Source: Croceibacterium_B sp963811255 (GTDB lineage: Bacteria > Pseudomonadota > Alphaproteobacteria > Sphingomonadales > Sphingomonadaceae). Taken from it: a DNA stretch of 64,000 nt. Location of the stretch: assembly GCA_963811255.1 (NCBI GenBank), contig CAWEQI010000003.1, forward strand, positions 1,054,001 through 1,118,000, given 5' to 3'. The position numbers and the translations under genes are program-made. Under the pieces are notes generated by a model. That model was not told the origin of the DNA. It was given only the letters and a program-made list of their open reading frames with translations, and ran no database searches. This document shows positions 7,808 to 16,703 of the stretch, in pieces. The number at the start of each line of letters is the position of its first letter. Positions within the stretch are counted from its first letter, which is position 1.

Positions 7808-8039
7808 CTCACCCCCTGTCCGCCCGCGCAGCACGCAAGACCCGGCAGCTCTTGAAGTTACGCCGAACGAGCCGCTGAGGTTTCCCGCTGCCGCCCTTCA
7901 GCGGCCAAAGGTTGAGCGTCGGCTTTCGTGTCGCATCGTTGCGATCGGAACGGCCGAGTTGAAGGCGCAAAGCGGACAAACGCGGCAGGGGACAGCGCGC
8001 AATGGTCGGTCTGGGCCGAACCCAGATGTCAGTGGAAAG
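7808..8039. other. Non-coding stretch before tRNA-Lys
   Basis: No convincing gene is present. It contains one further inverted repeat, GCCGCTGA (7871-7878) with TCAGCGGC (7898-7905), which could form a stem in the 3' region of the tRNA-Lys transcript on the minus strand or act as its terminator. Confidence 0.4.
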
Positions 8040-8115
<76 letters not shown>

Positions 8116-8206
8116 ATCCGGGCGTGACCGCTGGGACCGGCGAATCGCCGGGAGCGGCCCATATAGCGATTGTGCGGCGCGATGAAAGGGCCTGTCCGAA
8201 GCGTCC

Positions 8207-9325
8207 TTAGCTCAACCCGGGCGAGCGGGTCTTGCGGCCCCAGCGCTCGACCATCATCAGCGTGCCGATGCAGATCATGTTGGTCAGCATCGACGAGCCG
8301 CCGTAGCTGAGGAACGGCAAGGGGATGCCGACGACCGGCGCCAGGCCCATCACCATCATCATGTTGATCGCCACGTAGAAGAAGATCGTCGCCGTCATGC
8401 CCCCCGCGAGCAGCGAACTGAAACGGTCCGGCGCGCGGCGAGAAACGCTCCAGCCCCAGCGGAGGACGATGCCGAACACCAGCAGCACGAACAGCCCGCC
8501 CAGCAGGCCCCATTCCTCGGCCATCGTCGCGAACACGAAGTCGGTGTGGGCCTCGGGTAGGTAATTGAGATGGCTCTGGGAGCCGTTGCCGAAGCCCTTG
8601 CCGAGAATTCCGCCGGAGCCGATGGCGATCTGCGACTGGGTGATGTGATAGCCGGTGCCGAGCGGATCGCTTTCCGGATTGAGGAATGTCGTTAGCCGTT
8701 CGCGCTGATAATCGTGCAGCACGAAGAAATAGGCGAGGGGGGCCGCCAATACACCCGCCGCCCCGGCGCCCAGGAACCACTTGCCGGGAAGCCCGGCGAG
8801 ATACATCACGATGGCCCCGGCGAAGGCCACCGCCATCGCCGTTCCGAGGTCGGGTTGCAGCAGCACCAGCGCAACCGGAAGCCCGATCAGCAGCGCCGGC
8901 GGGATTAGCGAGCGCCAGTTCGACACCATCCCGGCCGGAAGGGTGTTGTAGAAACTCGCCAGCACCAGCACGATAGTCGGCTTCATCAGTTCCGAAGGCT
9001 GTAGTACCAGGGGGCCGAGATTGAGCCAGCGCTGGCTGCCGCCGCTGATATGGCCGAGGGCTTCGACCGCGATCAGCAGCAGGATCAGCACACCGTAAAT
9101 TGGATAGGCGGCCCAACGAACCAGTTCGGGCGGAGCGTAGGAAATCGCCACCGCCATCACCAGAAACATCGCAAAGCGGATCACATGCGGCAGGGCGTAG
9201 GGATCGAGCGCGCCGCCGGCGGCGGAGTAGAGCACCGCCGCGGCGAAGCCGACCAGCAGGGTCAGCGCCAGCAGCACGCGCCAAGGCAGCGTCGCCAGCG
9301 GGTCGGGAATGGAGCTGCGAGCCAT
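8207..9325 (-). CDS. rodA: Rod-shape peptidoglycan glycosyltransferase RodA (SEDS family)
   Basis: 372 residues with about ten membrane helices. It polymerises lipid II into glycan strands during cell elongation together with PBP2. SEDS signatures visible are RWLNLGPLVLQPSELMKP, LQPDLGTA, and the C-terminal GIPLPFLSYGGSSM. Its ATG overlaps the stop of mrdA by one base (TGATG). It is the last gene of the mreBCD-mrdA-rodA operon. Confidence 0.97.
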   Translation of the reverse strand: MARSSIPDPLATLPWRVLLALTLLVGFAAAVLYSAAGGALDPYALPHVIRFAMFLVMAVAISYAPPELVRWAAYPIYGVLILLLIAVEALGHISGGSQRWLNLGPLVLQPSELMKPTIVLVLASFYNTLPAGMVSNWRSLIPPALLIGLPVALVLLQPDLGTAMAVAFAGAIVMYLAGLPGKWFLGAGAAGVLAAPLAYFFVLHDYQRERLTTFLNPESDPLGTGYHITQSQIAIGSGGILGKGFGNGSQSHLNYLPEAHTDFVFATMAEEWGLLGGLFVLLVFGIVLRWGWSVSRRAPDRFSSLLAGGMTATIFFYVAINMMMVMGLAPVVGIPLPFLSYGGSSMLTNMICIGTLMMVERWGRKTRSPGLS

Positions 9326-11397
9326 CAGCGCGGCGAGCCGGTTTGTGGGCCGGACCGGGGCGTACCCGATGCGGTTGCGTCGGGCGTGGCCGTGGTGGGA
9401 TTCGCGGCTTGGCCTTCCCCGCTTTCCGCGCCCGTCACGACGCCGGTGATCTCGACCGGGATCTCGCTCTCCGATTGCGTCAGGGCCGCCTGGATATCAG
9501 CCTCGTTGCCGGCCTTCGGTACGGAGGTGCCGTACTGGGCGGCATAGGCCGCGTACTTGGCCGCCAAGCGCTCGGCCGGCGTGCCGCCCCAGGTCTTCTC
9601 CATCGCCAGCAAGTCGGTCCACGCCTTGGCCGGATCGAACAGGCAGGTCATCACGTCCTTGGCGATCGGTGCCGCCGCGCTCGCCCCGAAGCCGCCGTGC
9701 TCGACCACCACCGCCATCGCGTACCGCGGCGCCTCGGACGGGGCGAAGCAAATGAACAGCGAGTGATCGCGATCCTTCCAGTTGGCGATGTGACCGCGGC
9801 TGGTCAGCCTTACCACCTGCGCGGTGCCGGTCTTGCCGGACATGGTGACGCCGTCGACCGGAAGCCGGCTCGCGGCCGCGGTGCCGTGCCCGTTGACGAC
9901 GCGAAACATGCCGTCGCGCGCCACTGCGAGCTGCTCGGGCGTGACCGGCAGCGCGCCCGTCACCGGCTTGGGCTGTCCGAACACCAGCGAGGGCGACAGG
10001 TTGCGCCCGCTGGCGATCCGCGCGGCCATAACCGCCAGTTGCAGGGGACAGACCAGTACGTATCCCTGTCCGATGGCGGCGTTGAGCCCATCCGCCGCGG
10101 TCCATTCCTTCTTGTAGCGGCGCATTTTCCATTGCGGATCGGGCACCGTGCCGTAACGCTGGCTGGTTCCGGGGAGGCCGAAGTCCTGCTGCAGCCCGAA
10201 CCGGCGCGCAATCGGGGCGATGTTCTCGTAGCCAACCTTGTGCACCATGGTCCAAAAATAGGTGTTGCAGCTGTGCTCGATGGCCCCGCGCATGTCGAGC
10301 ACGCCATGCGCCGCATCGCAGCGGAAGTAGCGGTTGCCGAGCTGGTACCCGCCGCGACAGTCAACCGTCTCATCGGGCGAGACGCCGTTGAGCTGTAACG
10401 CCAGGCTCTCCATCGGCTTGACCGTCGATCCCGGCGGGTACAGCCCGCGCACCGCCTTGTTCAGCAGCGGAATGTGATCGTCCTCGTTGAGCATCTTCCA
10501 CTCGATCCGGCCGATGCCGTTGGCGAACGTGTTGGGATCGAAGCTCGGCATCGAGGTCATCGCGAGAACGCCGCCGTCGTGGCAGTCGATCACCACCACG
10601 GCGGCGGATTGCAGGCCGATGCGGCGGGCGGCGAAGTCCTGCAGTTTGCCGTCGATGGTCAGTTTGAGCGGATGACCTGGGACGTCCTCGCGAGTGTCGA
10701 GGTCGCGAACGATCCGCCCCGATGCCGTCACCTCGACGCGCCGGGCTCCGGGAATGCCGCGCAGCTGCTGCTCGAAATCCTTTTCCAGCCCCGCCTTGCC
10801 GAGCTTGAAGCCCGGGGTCAGCAGCAGCGGGTCCTTATCCTTGTCGTAGTCTTCCTTGGTTGCCGCACCGACGTAGCCGATCAGGTGGCCGACAGAGGGG
10901 CCGGTCGGATAGAAGCGCGAGAAGCCGCGCTGCGGGATCACCCCCGGCAAATCCGGAAGCCGCACGCTGACTGCGGCAAAGCTGTCGTAGTCGAGACCTT
11001 CGGCGACCTGCACGGGCTGGAACCGCGCCGCTTGCCCCAGGCGATCGCGCAGATCCTGTGTCTGGTTGGGGGTGAACTTGAGTAGCTGGGCGAGGGCGTT
11101 CACCTCGCCGTCCTTGTCGGCCAACCGCTGGGGAATAATGTCGACCCGGAAGTCAGCCCTATTCGAGGCCATCGGCAAACCGTTGCGATCGAGAATCAGC
11201 CCACGGCGTGGCGGGATGAGCGTCAGGTTTACCCTGTTGCTCTCGGATTCCATCTTGTATTTCTCGTTTTCGGCGACCGCGATGTAGCCCATCCGCGCGG
11301 CCAGCAGCAGGCCGATGCCGCCCTGCACCGCGCCGACCACGAAGGTGCGCCGGTCGAAGCTCTGTCTGAGCGAGGAGGTCGTGAACTTCGGCTTCAT
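9325..11397 (-). CDS. mrdA: Penicillin-binding protein 2, transpeptidase
   Basis: 690 residues: a short cytoplasmic tail, one membrane anchor (VVGAVQGGIGLLLAARMGYIA), a pedestal dimerisation domain, then the transpeptidase domain with STVK (active-site Ser), SCN and SGKTGTAQ motifs in order. It cross-links peptidoglycan in the elongasome with RodA. The C-terminal tail after the catalytic domain is Ala/Thr/Glu/Ser-rich and low in complexity (about residues 640-690), longer than in E. coli PBP2 (633 aa). One base separates it from mreD. Confidence 0.96.
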   Translation of the reverse strand: MKPKFTTSSLRQSFDRRTFVVGAVQGGIGLLLAARMGYIAVAENEKYKMESESNRVNLTLIPPRRGLILDRNGLPMASNRADFRVDIIPQRLADKDGEVNALAQLLKFTPNQTQDLRDRLGQAARFQPVQVAEGLDYDSFAAVSVRLPDLPGVIPQRGFSRFYPTGPSVGHLIGYVGAATKEDYDKDKDPLLLTPGFKLGKAGLEKDFEQQLRGIPGARRVEVTASGRIVRDLDTREDVPGHPLKLTIDGKLQDFAARRIGLQSAAVVVIDCHDGGVLAMTSMPSFDPNTFANGIGRIEWKMLNEDDHIPLLNKAVRGLYPPGSTVKPMESLALQLNGVSPDETVDCRGGYQLGNRYFRCDAAHGVLDMRGAIEHSCNTYFWTMVHKVGYENIAPIARRFGLQQDFGLPGTSQRYGTVPDPQWKMRRYKKEWTAADGLNAAIGQGYVLVCPLQLAVMAARIASGRNLSPSLVFGQPKPVTGALPVTPEQLAVARDGMFRVVNGHGTAAASRLPVDGVTMSGKTGTAQVVRLTSRGHIANWKDRDHSLFICFAPSEAPRYAMAVVVEHGGFGASAAAPIAKDVMTCLFDPAKAWTDLLAMEKTWGGTPAERLAAKYAAYAAQYGTSVPKAGNEADIQAALTQSESEIPVEITGVVTGAESGEGQAANPTTATPDATASGTPRSGPQTGSPR

Positions 11398-11398
11398 G

Positions 11399-11956
11399 CT
11401 AGGCCAGGCGGCGGACGCGCAGCAGCCTCAGGCGGTCGAGCAGCGAGACGATGCGGGCAATCACGGGAAAGGCGACCATCGACAGGAGAAATTGGGGAAC
11501 AAGGGCGACCAGTTCGGTCTCGTGCGGAAAAGCGCCGGAAATGGCCGCAGCCAAGACCAGATAGGCGGCGATCAGTCCGGTCGCGATGATCCAGTCCTGC
11601 CAGAAGCTGCGCCACGGAAGGCGGATGTCGAGCAGCTCGATGGCGATCATCGTCAGCGAGAACAGCAGAATTCCGCTGCCGAACGGCTGGCCCGAGTAAA
11701 GATCGTCGAACGCCCCGAGCGGCAGGCCCGCCCACAGCGGTAGGAGCCCGGGGCGCATCAGCCGCCAAGCGATCAGCAGCAGAAACGCGAAGGGCGGCAG
11801 GATCGGCGCCGGGGCGATCACCGGCAGCATCGGCGTCAGCGAGGCGAGCAGGATCGACACCCACGGCAGGCCGAAGGCCAGCAGCGGCGAGTGGTCGCGG
11901 TTGATCTTGCTGCCGAACGCGTCGCGCCGGGCCCTTGGGTTGAGTTGCTCGATCAC
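11399..11956 (-). CDS. mreD: Rod-shape determining protein MreD
   Basis: 185 residues with five or so hydrophobic helices, of the weakly conserved MreD family; position between mreC and mrdA decides the call. The helical segment WAGLPLGAFDDLYSGQPFGSG is the most family-like. It is an integral membrane partner of MreC in the elongation machinery. The start overlaps the mreC stop by 4 bp. Confidence 0.9.
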   Translation of the reverse strand: MIEQLNPRARRDAFGSKINRDHSPLLAFGLPWVSILLASLTPMLPVIAPAPILPPFAFLLLIAWRLMRPGLLPLWAGLPLGAFDDLYSGQPFGSGILLFSLTMIAIELLDIRLPWRSFWQDWIIATGLIAAYLVLAAAISGAFPHETELVALVPQFLLSMVAFPVIARIVSLLDRLRLLRVRRLA

Positions 11957-12849
11957 GGGGTGTCCTTAGCAGGCGGACCCTGAACCCTTAGCATCCGCAT
12001 CGCTTCAGGCTTCCACACCGGCTCGATCGCGACATAGTCGGTCGCCGCCGGGTTGCTGACCATGCGAGCGACGGCGCCGTCCCTGTTCAGGGTCTCGACG
12101 ATGGCGACGGCGACGTTCGGCCTGAACAGCCCCCCGGCCCCGGAGGTGACGAATACGTCGCCCTTCTTGAGCGGATTGAGGCCCAGGTTGATCAGCCGCA
12201 GCTGCAGCGTGCCGTCGGCGCGGCCCTCGGCGAAAGCGACCACATCGTCGGTCGCGCGGCGCACCGGGATCGTGCTTTCGCTGTCGGTCAGCAGCATCAC
12301 CCGCGCGCTGTGCCGGCCCACCTCGAGCACGCGCCCCACCAGGCCCATGGCCGAAACCACCGGCATGTCCGCGGTGACGCCGTCTGCCTTGCCCGCCGAA
12401 ACGTAGGCGAAGCGGCGGGCGCTGGAGGAGGTGGAGCCGATCAAACGGGCGAACGCCACCGGCTTGGGTTCCCGGGCTTGGCGCAGGCCGAGGGCCGCCT
12501 TCAGTCGGGCGTTCTCCTGCTTCAGCGCCGCGGCTTCGGCGAGGCGCACGCGCGCGATCCGCATCTCCTGCTCGAGCGCGGCGTTCTTGCTGCCGGCGCG
12601 GTAATAGCCGGCGATCGCTTCGAAGAAATTCTTGCCGCCGACCCGCGCGCTGGCGCCCGCCTCGCCGACGGGCGCGGCGGCGTCGCTTGCCATGCTGCGC
12701 AATCCGGCGAGCGCCTGCGGTTGCCACAACGAGATGACCAGCAGCGCGGCCCCGAGTGCGGCGCCGGCGGCCGCCAGCAGGTAACCGGTAAAGAGGCTCA
12801 ATTGCGCCTTCCGGTTGGAACTCGATCCGCGAACGCTTGGCGGAGGCAT
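11953..12849 (-). CDS. mreC: Rod-shape determining protein MreC
   Basis: 298 residues. A basic, Pro/Ser-rich N-terminus precedes one membrane helix (LFTGYLLAAAGAALGAALLVIS), then a coiled coil (ALEQEMRIARVRLAEAAALKQENARLKAALG) and the double beta-barrel domain (RRATDDVVAFAEGRADGTLQL, KKGDVFVTSGAGGLF). It scaffolds PBP2 and links it to MreB. 28 bp separate it from mreB. Confidence 0.95.
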   Translation of the reverse strand: MPPPSVRGSSSNRKAQLSLFTGYLLAAAGAALGAALLVISLWQPQALAGLRSMASDAAAPVGEAGASARVGGKNFFEAIAGYYRAGSKNAALEQEMRIARVRLAEAAALKQENARLKAALGLRQAREPKPVAFARLIGSTSSSARRFAYVSAGKADGVTADMPVVSAMGLVGRVLEVGRHSARVMLLTDSESTIPVRRATDDVVAFAEGRADGTLQLRLINLGLNPLKKGDVFVTSGAGGLFRPNVAVAIVETLNRDGAVARMVSNPAATDYVAIEPVWKPEAMRMLRVQGPPAKDTP

Positions 12850-12877
12850 TTCCGCCCCTCCTACTCGTAACGGAGGA

Positions 12878-13924
12878 TCAGGCGGTCATCAGCACGCCGC
12901 GATAGACCGGATCCTCCATCGCCCGGCCGGTGCCCAGCGCCACGCACGACAGCGGGTCCTCGGCGACGCTGACCGGCAGCCCGGTCTCCTCCTTGAGGTG
13001 ATCGTCGAGTCCGCGGATCAGCGCCCCCCCGCCGGTGAGCACGATGCCCTGGTCGACGATGTCCGCGGCCAGCTCGGGCGCGGTGTTTTCCAGCGCAATG
13101 CGCACGCCTTCGACGATCGCCCCGATCGGCTCCGACAGCGCCTCGGCGATGTGCCCCTGGTTGATGGTGATTTCCTTGGGCACGCCGTTGACCAGGTCGC
13201 GGCCCTTGATGGTGATCGTCTCGCCGACGCCGTCCTCCGGCACGGTGGCGACCCCGTAATCCTTCTTGATCCGCTCGGCGGTGGCGTCGCCGATTAGAAG
13301 GTTATGGTGGCGGCGGACGTAGGAGACGATCGCCTCGTCCATCTTGTCGCCGCCGGTGCGCACGCTGGTGGTGTAGGCGAGGCCGCGCAGGCTGAGCACC
13401 GCGACTTCGGTGGTGCCGCCGCCGATGTCGACCACCATGCTGCCGACCGGCTCCGTGACCGGCATGTCGGCGCCGATCGCCGCGGCCATCGGTTCGAGGA
13501 TCAGGAAAACCTCGCTGGCGCCGGCATTCGAAGCCGCATCGCGGATAGCGCGGCGCTCGACCGAGGTGGAACCCGACGGCACGCAGATGACGATCTCGGG
13601 ATAGCGGAACAGGCTCTTCTTGCCGTGCACCTTGCGGATGAAGTGCTTGATCATCTCCTCGGCGATCTCGATGTCGGCGATCACGCCGTCGCGCAAGGGA
13701 CGGATCGCCTCGATGCTATCGGGCGTCTTGCCCATCATCAGCTTGGCGTCGTCGCCGACCGCCTTGACCCGCTTGATGCCGTTCAAGGTCTCGATCGCCA
13801 CCACCGACGGCTCGTTGAGCACGATCCCGCGGTCCTGCACATAGACCAGCGTGTTGGCCGTGCCGAGGTCGATGGCCATGTTCTGCGAACCGAATTTGAA
13901 CAAACGCGAAAAGGGAGAACTCAT
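12878..13924 (-). CDS. mreB: Actin-like cell-shape protein MreB
   Basis: 348 residues from ATG 13922-13924 (MSSPFSRLFKFGSQN). A longer open frame extends upstream but lacks family similarity. Phosphate loops MAIDLGTANTLVY and VVDIGGGTTEVAVLS, the adenosine motif IVLTGGGALIRGLD, and the membrane/actin fold segments are all present. It forms filaments under the membrane that position the elongasome. It leads the mreBCD-mrdA-rodA operon; the promoter must lie in the 197-bp divergent gap shared with mutL. Confidence 0.97.
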   Translation of the reverse strand: MSSPFSRLFKFGSQNMAIDLGTANTLVYVQDRGIVLNEPSVVAIETLNGIKRVKAVGDDAKLMMGKTPDSIEAIRPLRDGVIADIEIAEEMIKHFIRKVHGKKSLFRYPEIVICVPSGSTSVERRAIRDAASNAGASEVFLILEPMAAAIGADMPVTEPVGSMVVDIGGGTTEVAVLSLRGLAYTTSVRTGGDKMDEAIVSYVRRHHNLLIGDATAERIKKDYGVATVPEDGVGETITIKGRDLVNGVPKEITINQGHIAEALSEPIGAIVEGVRIALENTAPELAADIVDQGIVLTGGGALIRGLDDHLKEETGLPVSVAEDPLSCVALGTGRAMEDPVYRGVLMTA

Positions 13925-14052
13925 CGACAATTCCGTATTTTTCCGCGCCCGGACCGGGTCTTGGGCGGCGGCAAGTGTGAATGGCAAGATGGGGAGGTCC
14001 CAGCCCGAACCGCCCCCTTACCGTATGCACCGCACAATGGTAAATTTTTTGT

Positions 14053-14097
14053 GCCGCAATCGACCGGTTTTTGCACCGGTCGCCTCGAAATTGCGGC
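14053..14097. promoter_or_regulatory. Nested inverted repeat in the mreB/mutL divergent region
   Basis: GCCGCAAT (14053-14060) pairs with ATTGCGGC (14090-14097), and inside it CGACCGGT (14061-14068) pairs with ACCGGTCG (14075-14082) around a 6-base loop, leaving a 7-base one-sided bulge. This gives 16 perfectly paired bases. It lies 25 bp before the mutL ATG and could be a leader hairpin of mutL, an operator, or a terminator for upstream transcription. Confidence 0.5.
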
Positions 14098-14121
14098 GGC
14101 CCATCGTTACCCTGCCTCGTC

Positions 14122-15918
14122 ATGCCGCAAATCCGCCGTCTGCCCGAGACCCTGATCAACCGCATCGCCGCGGGCGAAGTGGTCGAGCGGCCGGCCTCGG
14201 CGCTCAAGGAGCTGGTCGAGAACGCGATCGATGCCGGCGCGACCCGGATTGCGGTTTCGCTCGCCGACGGCGGCTTGTCGCGTATCGAGGTGACCGACGA
14301 CGGCTGCGGGATGGCGCCCGAGGAGATGGTCCTGGCGCTCGAGCGCCACGCCACCAGCAAGCTGCCGGACGATGCGATCGAGCAAGTCGCCACGCTCGGC
14401 TTTCGCGGCGAGGCGCTGCCGTCGATCGCCAGCGTCGCCCGGCTGACGCTGGAGAGCCGTCCTCGCGCGGCCGAACAGGGCTGGCGCCGGGTGGTCGATC
14501 ACGGGGCGCTGACCGAGGAAGGCCCCGCGGCGCTGCCGCCGGGTACGCGCGTGCGGGTCGAGCAGTTGTTCGCCAGGGTTCCCGCGCGCCGCAAGTTCCT
14601 CCGCACGGCCCGCAGCGAATACGCCGCCTGCCTGGACACGGTCCGCCGCCTGGCGATGGCGCGGCCGGATATCTCATTCCGCCTGGACCACGGCGGCCGG
14701 ACGATTTTCGACCTGCAGGGCGGGGAAGGGCTCGCCGCCCGCGTAGCGCTGCTGATCGCCCGCGAGCTGGCCGGCAACTCGGTCATGCTCGACCTCGAAC
14801 GCGGGGCCATGCGCCTCACCGGCATCGCCGGGCTGCCGACTTACAACCGCGGTGTCGCCGACCACCAGTACCTGTTCGTCAACGGCCGTCCTGTGAAGGA
14901 CCGGCTGCTGGTCGGCGCGGTGCGCGGGGCCTATGCCGACATGCTCGCGCGCGACCGCCACGCGGTGCTGGCGCTGTTCCTCGAATTGCCGCCCGATGAG
15001 CTCGACGTCAACGTCCACCCGGCCAAGACCGAAGTCCGCTTCCGCGACGCTGCGGCTGTGCGCGGGTTCATCGTCTCGGGCTTGCGCCAAGCGCTCGCCA
15101 GCGGCGACAAGCGTAGCGCCCAGGCGCCTGATGCTGGCGCGATGGGGCGGTGGCAGCGCGAGCCTTCAGAACCCCCGCCGGCGTTGCGCTCGATCTTCGG
15201 CGGGCGCGACTGGAGCGCGCCGTCGACCGCCGTGCGCGAAGCGGGCAGAGCGTGGCGCGGCTACGAAGCGCCGGTAATGGACGCCCCGCAGGGTCGCGCC
15301 GAAGTCGCCGAACCGCTGCCCGAGAACGCCGCCGAATACCCACTCGGCGTGGCCCGCGGGCAGATCGCCGACACTTACATCGTCGCCGAAGCCGCCGACG
15401 GGCTGGTGATCGTTGACCAGCACGCCGCCCACGAGCGCCTGGTGCTCGAACGCCTGCGCGCCGCGGGGGCGGGGGAGGCGGTCGCGGCGAGCCAGGCGCT
15501 GCTGATCCCCGAAGTGGTCGAGCTCGACGAACCCGCCTGCGACCGCCTCCAAGAGAGCGCCGCGAAGTTCGCCGACTACGGCCTCGCCCTCGAACGCTTC
15601 GGCCCGGCGGCGATGCTGGTCCGCGCGATGCCCGCCGCGCTGAGGGGCGCCGACCCCGAAAAGCTCCTCACCGACCTCGCCGACGACCTCACCCGCCACG
15701 GCGAGGCGCTGTTGTTAGGCGAAAAGATCGAGCACGTCCTAGCGACCATGGCCTGCCACGGCTCGGTCCGCGCCGGCCGCGTGCTCTCGGTCGCCGAGAT
15801 GAACGCCCTGCTGCGCGAAATGGAACGCACCCCGCGCTCGGGCCAGTGCAACCACGGCCGGCCGACGTGGGTCAAACTGTCGATGGGCGACGTCGAGAAA
15901 CTGTTCGGGCGGCATTGA
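14122..15918 (+). CDS. mutL: DNA mismatch repair protein MutL with endonuclease motif
   Basis: 598 residues from ATG 14122 (MPQIRRLPETLINRIAAGEV), the family start. GHKL ATPase motifs ELVENAIDAG, DDGCGM and GFRGEAL are intact. The C-terminal domain carries D432-QHA-xx-E-xxxx-E (DQHAAHERLVLE), the metal-binding nicking-endonuclease motif of MutL from organisms without MutH, plus ACHGSVRAG and GQCNHGRPTW. It couples MutS mismatch recognition to strand incision. A Pro-rich linker spans roughly residues 340-420. Confidence 0.97.
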   Translation: MPQIRRLPETLINRIAAGEVVERPASALKELVENAIDAGATRIAVSLADGGLSRIEVTDDGCGMAPEEMVLALERHATSKLPDDAIEQVATLGFRGEALPSIASVARLTLESRPRAAEQGWRRVVDHGALTEEGPAALPPGTRVRVEQLFARVPARRKFLRTARSEYAACLDTVRRLAMARPDISFRLDHGGRTIFDLQGGEGLAARVALLIARELAGNSVMLDLERGAMRLTGIAGLPTYNRGVADHQYLFVNGRPVKDRLLVGAVRGAYADMLARDRHAVLALFLELPPDELDVNVHPAKTEVRFRDAAAVRGFIVSGLRQALASGDKRSAQAPDAGAMGRWQREPSEPPPALRSIFGGRDWSAPSTAVREAGRAWRGYEAPVMDAPQGRAEVAEPLPENAAEYPLGVARGQIADTYIVAEAADGLVIVDQHAAHERLVLERLRAAGAGEAVAASQALLIPEVVELDEPACDRLQESAAKFADYGLALERFGPAAMLVRAMPAALRGADPEKLLTDLADDLTRHGEALLLGEKIEHVLATMACHGSVRAGRVLSVAEMNALLREMERTPRSGQCNHGRPTWVKLSMGDVEKLFGRH

Positions 15919-15936
15919 TTACGGTGGAGGCTAAAA

Positions 15937-16146
15937 ATGCCGAATAGGTCTGCAAGTGAACTTTGGTTAGCGTCTACCGCGATCGTTGTCGGCGGCGGAT
16001 CGTTGCTAGAACATGGCTACGAGTTCAGCTTGATGTCTGCAGCGCTAGGCGCGGGAGTGATATTGTGGGTGGTGTGGATCGCAGAGCGCGTCGACGCTTA
16101 TCGCCAGCGTCTGAAAGGCGAAAATCGATCCGGAAAAACCGGTTAG
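15937..16146 (+). CDS. Small two-helix membrane protein
   Basis: 69 residues with a GTGGAGG ribosome site 7-8 bases before ATG 15937. Two hydrophobic stretches (LWLASTAIVVGGGSLL and ALGAGVILWVVWIAE) are followed by a basic tail (RQRLKGENRSGKTG). Its codon use is less GC3-biased than its neighbours. No recognised family. Confidence 0.55.
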   Translation: MPNRSASELWLASTAIVVGGGSLLEHGYEFSLMSAALGAGVILWVVWIAERVDAYRQRLKGENRSGKTG

Positions 16147-16152
16147 CTCGTA

Positions 16153-16596
16153 ATGGGAAGGGCTGTCCACTCTCTGCTTGCAGCATTGCTGCTTCTTGCG
16201 GCTTGTAGCGCGGGCGATAAGCGAACCACCGCCCCCACGCTCGACGCCCAGCCCATCACCTACATGGACATTGAATCCGCCAAGCTCACCGGCCCGAGCT
16301 GCAACTACGCCGCCGGCAAGAGCATGGGCGCGGTGGTGATGGCGATGAACCAGCAGGCGGTGATGAAGCTCGACGGCCAACTCCTCCACCTCGCGCTCGA
16401 TCCGCAGTGCAACAAGCTCGATAAGGGCACCGGCTCGCGCTACGTCGCGCCCGGCTATGTGCTCGACCTCGCGATCGACAGCCGGACGCGCAGCCAGAGC
16501 GCCGGCACGATCGGCTATCACGGCTCGGTCAAGCTGAGCGACGACAAGGGCCGCGTGCTCTATTCGACCGCCGGCGACGTGCAGTGCAGCGGGTGA
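16153..16596 (+). CDS. Predicted lipoprotein of unknown function
   Basis: 147 residues; signal sequence with lipobox LLAAC, then a mature domain with three further cysteines (GPSCNYA, DPQCNKL and the terminal VQCSG). No family recognised. It starts 7 bp after the small membrane protein, so the two may form an operon downstream of mutL. It converges on a DUF1206 gene across a structured repeat. Confidence 0.7.
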   Translation: MGRAVHSLLAALLLLAACSAGDKRTTAPTLDAQPITYMDIESAKLTGPSCNYAAGKSMGAVVMAMNQQAVMKLDGQLLHLALDPQCNKLDKGTGSRYVAPGYVLDLAIDSRTRSQSAGTIGYHGSVKLSDDKGRVLYSTAGDVQCSG

Positions 16597-16599
16597 TCT

Positions 16600-16702
16600 C
16601 CCCTCCCGCTTGCGGGAGGGGCCGGGGGAGGGTGAGTCCCTAGGGCCATTCCAGCAACGGTGGTCGTCCCCACCCCTAACCCCTCCCGCAAGCGGGAGGG
16701 GG
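16600..16702. repeat. Structured intergenic repeat, copy 2 (convergent gap)
   Basis: CCCCTCCCGC-TT-GCGGGAGGGG (16600-16621) and its inverted copy CCCTCCCGC-AA-GCGGGAGGG (16681-16700) bound a 60-base interior containing GGGGGAGGGTGAG and CCCCACCCCTAAC. It sits exactly between two convergent genes and is well placed to end transcription from both sides. Confidence 0.65.
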
Positions 16703-16703
16703 A

